Assembly (NCBI GenBank): GCA_027296045.1
Contig: JAPUJS010000157.1
Span: 1 to 6,138, forward strand
Length of the DNA: 6,138 nucleotides
Direction of reading: 5' to 3'
From: a bacterium
GTDB taxonomy: Bacteria > Latescibacterota > UBA2968
Shown here in pieces: positions 1-3,679 of the stretch. Each line of letters opens with the position of its first letter. Position 1 is the stretch's first letter. The notes under the pieces were generated by a model. It did not search any database and had not been told where the DNA came from. It saw only the letters and a list, made by a program, of their open reading frames with translations. The translations under genes and the position numbers were made by a program.

Positions 1-46
1 GAAAAAAAGCCGCTAACCCTACTTTGGCGAGGAAGGCTAACGGCTT
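1..46 (-). terminator. Rho-independent terminator, minus strand
   Basis: Read on the minus strand, AAGCCGTTAGCC (46-35) pairs with GGTTAGCGGCTT (18-7) over 12 base pairs, with a 16-base loop and a run of seven U (8-2). Two of the pairs are G-U only in the minus-strand RNA; the + strand RNA would have A-C mismatches at the same places (13/40 and 16/37), and no T-run follows on the + side. Both points fix the orientation as leftward. It closes the short unit that begins at the promoter at 121-93. Confidence 0.75.
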
Positions 47-86
47 GAGCAGATTTATCAGAAGGGGCTAGTATCCCCTACTATCC
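1..86 (-). ncRNA. Putative ~85-nt small RNA or attenuated leader RNA
   Basis: A predicted transcript reads leftward from about position 86, set by the promoter at 121-93, to the U-tract at 8-2. Seen in the sequence: the minus strand has no ATG, GTG or TTG between these points, so it is non-coding. It folds into a first hairpin (AGGGG at 79-75 with CCCCT at 67-63, loop AUACUAG), an A/U-rich linker, and the terminator hairpin. A second pairing, UAGUA (83-79) with UACUA (73-69), excludes the first hairpin. It matches no RNA family I recognise. Two readings remain: a free-standing sRNA, or a riboswitch- or attenuator-type leader of a minus-strand gene left of the window, divergent from the peptidase gene. 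The window edge prevents choosing between them. Transcription itself is inferred. Confidence 0.42.
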
Positions 87-92
87 TTCACA

Positions 93-121
93 TTAATAAC
101 CATTTTGCAGCCGGATGTCAA
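93..121 (-). promoter_or_regulatory. Sigma70-type promoter reading leftward
   Basis: On the minus strand the -35 box is a perfect TTGACA (121-116). A 17-base spacer (115-99) separates it from the -10 box TATTAA (98-93; four of six consensus bases, or ATTAAT one base on). An A/T-rich stretch lies just upstream (ACTTTTTTAT, 131-122), as in an UP element. The start site is predicted near 87-86. The coupling to a terminator about 85 bases downstream raises confidence that this is a real transcription unit. It points away from the peptidase gene at 239. Confidence 0.55.
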
Positions 122-128
122 TAAAAAA

Positions 129-215
129 GTTCTGTGTTTCAAGTTTCGTGTTCCCAGTTGATCGCTTTATGGAAAGAGATTGTGGACCCGAAATCTGAAA
201 CTCGGAATACACATC
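129..215 (+). repeat. Imperfect inverted repeat made of 7-base units
   Basis: Positions 129-153 pair with 184-208: of 25 positions, 18 are Watson-Crick, four are G-U and three are mismatched, with a 30-base loop. The left arm reads as consecutive heptamers GTTCTGT, GTTTCAA, GTTTCGT, GTTCCCA, GTTGATC (129-163). The right arm, read on the minus strand from 215, gives GATGTGT, ATTCCGA, GTTTCAG, ATTTCGG, GTCCACA. All four wobbles are G-U only if the + strand is transcribed, so a + strand RNA hairpin in the leader of the gene at 239 is favoured. It ends about 20 bases before that gene's ribosome-binding site. It could be a degenerate heptamer repeat family of the genome or a leader structure with a regulatory role. 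Confidence 0.6.
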
Positions 216-226
216 CATCCCGTTTC

Positions 227-241
227 AGGAGGGCTATCATG
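227..241 (+). promoter_or_regulatory. Strong Shine-Dalgarno site that sets the start at 239
   Basis: AGGAGGG (227-233) lies five bases before ATG at 239. This near-perfect site, and the signal peptide beginning exactly at that ATG, decide against the in-frame GTG at 134. That earlier start would add 35 residues encoded by the inverted-repeat region and bury the signal peptide. Confidence 0.85.
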
Positions 242-3200
242 CGTTCTCAAACCCTGTTAAAGACCCTGGCCGTCTGCACGGTTTTGGTCTTTGGTTCCGG
301 CACTGTTTTCGCCCAGGAATACTTCGGCAAGAACAAGGTGAATTACAACGAATACGATTGGCACGTGATCGAGACGGAGCATTTTTCGATCTATTTTGAC
401 AAGGATGCATTACCGGCCGCCGAGTTTGCTGCCAAAGAGGCCGAGCGGTCGCTGGTGCGGATTGAAAAGGAATTGAAGTATGATCTCAAGAACAAGTATC
501 CGATTGTGATTTACAATTCGCACAACGGATTTTCGGTGAGCAATATTACGCCCTACGAACAATCGGAATTTACGGGCGGATATACGGAATTTTCGCAGGG
601 GCGGGTGGTCCTTCCGTTTTCGGGATCCTACGCGGATTTCCGGCACGTGATTCACCACGAATTGGCCCATGCGGTCACGGTTGAACTGTGGACCGGCGGG
701 CAGTGGCTGGGCTCGATTGCAGCACGGCCTTCCACGTTGCCGCCGCTCTGGATTGCCGAAGGCGTGGCCGAATATTTGTCGCAAGGAGGGTGGGATGTGG
801 AGGCGGACAATTTTATGCGCGATGCGACCATTTCGGGGTATGTGCCTCCGATCGAACAGTTGTCGTATAGTTATTTTGCCTACAAGGGCGGGCAGTCGGT
901 GTTTTATATGATCGAGCAGGAGTTTGACAAGGAGAAGGTGGCCGAGTTTATTTCGAGCTATAAGACGGCCCGGTCTGTGGACAAGGCGTTGAAGGCATCG
1001 CTGGGCATCGGGCTGGAAGAACTGGACGAGAAGTGGCAGTTGTGGTTGAAGCGGCAGTTCTGGAATGAGATCAACTTGCACGAAGAGGCCAGCGAGGTCT
1101 CCAAGGTGTTGACAGATCGGAAAGAGACGCGCAGTGCATATAATTTGTCTCCGACCCTGTCGCCCCAGGGCGACAAGGTGGTTTATTTGACCGATCGGGA
1201 CGGGACTTTTGACGTGCGCTTGATGTCGGCGATTGATGGCAAAGATCTGGGTCGACTGGTGGAGGGTGAAAAGTCGTCGGCGTTTGAGTCGATGTTTGTG
1301 TTGCGCCCGGGATTTACCTGGTCGCCGGACGGTCAGCAGGTGGCGTTTGCGGCCAAGTCGAACAATAAGAACACGCTTTATACGATGCATGTGAAGAAGC
1401 GGAAAGTGACCAAGCGGTTTAAATTTGATCTGGACGGCATGTTTGAACCGACCTGGTCTCCGGATGGGAAAAAGATTGCAGTGGTCGGGATCAAAAACGG
1501 GTGGTCGGATATTTATGTGGTGGATCTGGAAACGGAGACCCTGGAGCAGATTACAAACGATCCGTATGACGAGAAGCATCTGGCCTGGTCGCCGGATGGG
1601 GAATGGATTGCGGTGAGTTCGGATCGGCCCGATCTCGAGCTGGCATATAACGGCAAGAAGGATTTCCCGTTTGGGCAGTACGATGTTTTTGTGATTCGGA
1701 CAGACGGGACGGAAATCAAACGTGTCGTTTCTGGGGAATCGCAAGAGACGCATCCGGCGTGGGGACCGGAGAGCAAGCGGCTGGCATTTATTTCGGATCG
1801 GACGGGGGTGGGCAATATCTACATCCAGCATCTGGATAGCACCGATGTGTATCCGGTGACCAACTTGCTCTCGAGTGCCAGAGATTTGGACTGGTCGGCC
1901 GATGGAAAGAAAATGACGTTTGCAACCTTTCATAAGGGTGGACTGGATATTTTTATCCTGAAAGACCCGAAGCGGAAAGAGATGGCCGATTTGCCGCTGA
2001 CCCGGTTTGCAAAACGGGAGGTGGGGATGGACGAAAGGGGCGTTGTGGAACAGCAACAGGCGCGGTTGGGGTCGTCCCGGTCGAATGGGGAAACGGTGTC
2101 GTGGGTTTCGGATCGGTTGGATCAAACCAATGGATCGATGGAGGAAACCGTTTCGAAGGGATGGGATGATTATTTTGTCCAGCAGTGGACGGCCGACCAG
2201 GTGGTGATGGCTGTATCCGATGAGCCGGAGGTAGATGTGTATGGCGAGGTGGAGGCCGAGCAGGAAGCGGCAAAAGAGCAGAACTGGGAGAAGGAATTTG
2301 AGATCCAGAAGTACAAGCTGAAGTTCAAGCCCGATTTTTTTGCGGCCCAGGCAGGGTTTGATACGTTTTATGGAGTAAGCAGCCTGGTGACCTTGGCGGC
2401 CAGCGATATGCTGGGCGATCACCAGATGTCGCTTTCGACGTCGTTGAATTTTTCGTTGAAAGATAGCGATCTCTTTCTGTCGTATGCCTATTTGAAAAAA
2501 CGGACCAATTATTATACCCAGTTGTTCCATACGAGAAGCTTTTTTTATAACGGCGGAGTATTAAATGCCGACCGGTATTATGGATTGGCCGGGACGATGG
2601 AACGGCCCTTCAACCGATTCACACGTTTGGAATTGAGTGCGCAGTTTGTGACCGTCGATCGCGAGTTGTTCTCCGGATTTTCGGATCCGTTTGTTCAGGG
2701 TGGATTTTTTGGCGGACCGACCCGGGGGCAAGATGGAACGCGTGTGGACCGGCAGCGAGCGGTGTTGACGGAATTGGCGCTGGTGGACGATACGACGTTG
2801 AACAGTCGGTTCGGGCCGGTGGATGGGCGGCGGGTGCGCTTGTCGGCCGAGGGCAGTAAGCTGGGAATGGAATTTGCCACGTTGATGGGAGACTATCGGA
2901 CCTATAAGAAAATGGGCAGCGATTATACGTTTGCCTTTCGGATGTCGGGCGGGACCAGTTTTGGGGACAACCGGACGCGGTTTTTTGTGGGCGGGGTGAA
3001 CAATCCGATCAATCCAACCTTTTCGACCATTGCGACGGTGCCAACCGATGAGATTTTCTTTTCCAAATATGTCTGGCCTTTGAGAGGCGCCGAATTATTT
3101 GAGTCGGTGGGTGATTCGTTTGTGCTGGCCAACCTGGCTTTCCGGTTCCCGCTGATTCATCAGCTGGCCATGGGCTGGCCGCTACCCCTGTTTTTCCAGA

Positions 3201-3439
3201 ACGTACAGGGCGAGCTATTCCTGGACATCGGGAGTGCTTTTGACCGAGGCAATTTTAATCCGTGGGAATCCCGAGACGGTGGCTTTGAGCTGCGGGACCT
3301 GACGGCGGGCTATGGGCTTGGGGTGCGGGTGGACCTGGGAATGTTCCTGTTCCGCTACGATATTGCCTGGCCAACCGATTTTGCGGAGTCGTTTCATCCC
3401 AAGCAGTATTTCTCGATTGATTTTACAGGCTTGTTCTGA
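239..3439 (+). CDS. Gluzincin-type peptidase / PD40 propeller / Omp85-like barrel fusion protein
   Basis: This 1066-aa protein is predicted to sit in the outer membrane with a large periplasmic part. Residues 1-25 are a signal peptide (cleavage after VFA). Residues 26 to about 280 resemble peptidase-MA-like domains: zinc motif HELAH at 140-144, then WIAEGVAEY with the likely third ligand E174, a gluzincin arrangement with the catalytic residues intact. About residues 304-578 hold six PD40/TolB-like propeller repeats (SPQGDK, SPDGQQ, SPDGKK, SPDGEW, GPESKR, SADGKK; starts near 304, 357, 403, 447, 505, 549). A polar linker leads to a barrel of about 375 residues (692-1066) with Omp85-superfamily traits: LRG at 948-950 in the place of the VRGF/Y motif, an 'ANLAFRFPL' strand, a 'GLGVRVDLG' strand and a C-terminal Phe typical of BAM substrates. 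No POTRA domains are seen. Substrate is unknown; surface or envelope proteolysis is an inference. Domain calls are firm, function is not. Confidence 0.93.
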   Translation: MRSQTLLKTLAVCTVLVFGSGTVFAQEYFGKNKVNYNEYDWHVIETEHFSIYFDKDALPAAEFAAKEAERSLVRIEKELKYDLKNKYPIVIYNSHNGFSVSNITPYEQSEFTGGYTEFSQGRVVLPFSGSYADFRHVIHHELAHAVTVELWTGGQWLGSIAARPSTLPPLWIAEGVAEYLSQGGWDVEADNFMRDATISGYVPPIEQLSYSYFAYKGGQSVFYMIEQEFDKEKVAEFISSYKTARSVDKALKASLGIGLEELDEKWQLWLKRQFWNEINLHEEASEVSKVLTDRKETRSAYNLSPTLSPQGDKVVYLTDRDGTFDVRLMSAIDGKDLGRLVEGEKSSAFESMFVLRPGFTWSPDGQQVAFAAKSNNKNTLYTMHVKKRKVTKRFKFDLDGMFEPTWSPDGKKIAVVGIKNGWSDIYVVDLETETLEQITNDPYDEKHLAWSPDGEWIAVSSDRPDLELAYNGKKDFPFGQYDVFVIRTDGTEIKRVVSGESQETHPAWGPESKRLAFISDRTGVGNIYIQHLDSTDVYPVTNLLSSARDLDWSADGKKMTFATFHKGGLDIFILKDPKRKEMADLPLTRFAKREVGMDERGVVEQQQARLGSSRSNGETVSWVSDRLDQTNGSMEETVSKGWDDYFVQQWTADQVVMAVSDEPEVDVYGEVEAEQEAAKEQNWEKEFEIQKYKLKFKPDFFAAQAGFDTFYGVSSLVTLAASDMLGDHQMSLSTSLNFSLKDSDLFLSYAYLKKRTNYYTQLFHTRSFFYNGGVLNADRYYGLAGTMERPFNRFTRLELSAQFVTVDRELFSGFSDPFVQGGFFGGPTRGQDGTRVDRQRAVLTELALVDDTTLNSRFGPVDGRRVRLSAEGSKLGMEFATLMGDYRTYKKMGSDYTFAFRMSGGTSFGDNRTRFFVGGVNNPINPTFSTIATVPTDEIFFSKYVWPLRGAELFESVGDSFVLANLAFRFPLIHQLAMGWPLPLFFQNVQGELFLDIGSAFDRGNFNPWESRDGGFELRDLTAGYGLGVRVDLGMFLFRYDIAWPTDFAESFHPKQYFSIDFTGLF

Positions 3440-3452
3440 TTTTCAGGTTGGA

Positions 3453-3526
3453 GGCCGGGGTTTGAAGATTGTCCTCATTCCTTCGATTGGATAGGAACTT
3501 CAAGCCTCAGGCCGCTCTTTCTCTTT
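3453..3526 (+). terminator. Terminator-like hairpin after the peptidase/barrel gene
   Basis: GGCCGGGGTTTGAAG (3453-3467) pairs with CTTCAAGCCTCAGGCC (3498-3513) over 15 base pairs with one bulged A (3509). A 30-base loop separates the arms, and a T-rich tail (TCTTTCTCTTT, 3516-3526) follows. Both wobble pairs (3461/3504, 3458/3507) are G-U in + strand RNA and would be mismatches on the other strand, so it fits the end of the transcript from 239-3439. It begins 13 bases after the stop codon. The long loop and the C-interrupted T-tract make it weaker than a textbook terminator; it may act mainly as a 3'-end stabiliser. Confidence 0.55.
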
Positions 3527-3621
3527 GTCCCAGGAAGCCGGTGTTGTTTTATCCGTCGGGGGCCCGCACGAACGCCCGGCCTTGCGGGCCTCCAAATCTG
3601 TTCCCCCGGCTTCCCGGGACA
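3526..3621. repeat. 95-base palindromic element with nested stem
   Basis: The outer arms GTCCCAGGAAGCCGG (3527-3541) and CCGGCTTCCCGGGAC (3606-3620) pair at 14 of 15 positions, extended by T3526-A3621. Inside, GGCCCGCA (3561-3568) pairs with TGCGGGCC (3583-3590), extended outward by one G-T and two G-C pairs to 3558/3593. The bases TCTTT flank both sides (3522-3526 and 3622-3626), which could be a target-site duplication, but TCTTT also occurs at 3516-3520 in the same T-rich stretch. A T-rich run (3622-3637) follows on the + side, so a second terminator is possible. I cannot tell a non-autonomous mobile repeat from a structured intergenic RNA. Confidence 0.5.
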
Positions 3622-3638
3622 TCTTTCCTTTTATTTTG

Positions 3639-3679
3639 ACTCCCCAAAACCGTTTGGAGTGGATCCGTGAGACCAAACG
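3639..3679 (+). promoter_or_regulatory. Competing hairpins around the Shine-Dalgarno and GTG start
   Basis: The ribosome-binding site GGAG (3656-3659) lies seven bases before the GTG at 3667 and decides that start. It is embedded in CGTTTGG (3651-3657), which can pair in two exclusive ways. CCAAA (3644-3648) pairs with TTTGG (3653-3657), extended by ACT/AGT across a two-base bulge, and hides the whole site. Alternatively CCAAACG (3673-3679, inside the coding region) pairs perfectly with CGTTTGG, leaving the start codon in a 15-base loop. Either fold would reduce translation. Regulation is an inference; both stems are short. Confidence 0.3.

Noticed and set aside
1..46. Resemblance of the + strand here to part of a cyclic-di-GMP (GEMM) riboswitch
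   Set aside because: The conserved ACGCAAAGCC and AGCCGGGTT-type elements are absent; the segment is fully explained as a minus-strand terminator.
45..74. Possible + strand promoter TTGAGC, 18-base spacer, TAGTAT
   Set aside because: Only four of six matches in each box, and it overlaps the terminator arm and the first hairpin of the minus-strand unit. I could not find a convincing promoter for the gene at 239.
134..238. 35-residue N-terminal extension of the first gene from GTG at 134
   Set aside because: It reads through the heptamer inverted repeat, lacks a good ribosome-binding site and would precede the signal peptide. ATG at 239 has AGGAGGG five bases upstream.
410..2530. 706-codon open frame on the minus strand, antisense to the peptidase/barrel gene
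   Set aside because: It is rich in Arg, His, Pro and Ile with no recognisable domain. It arises from the G-rich codon bias of the + strand gene, whose frame has clear domains throughout.
3636..3641. TTGACT resembling a -35 box upstream of the matrixin gene
   Set aside because: The matching -10 position falls at 3659-3664 (GTGGAT), which does not fit, and transcription would begin at or after the start codon.
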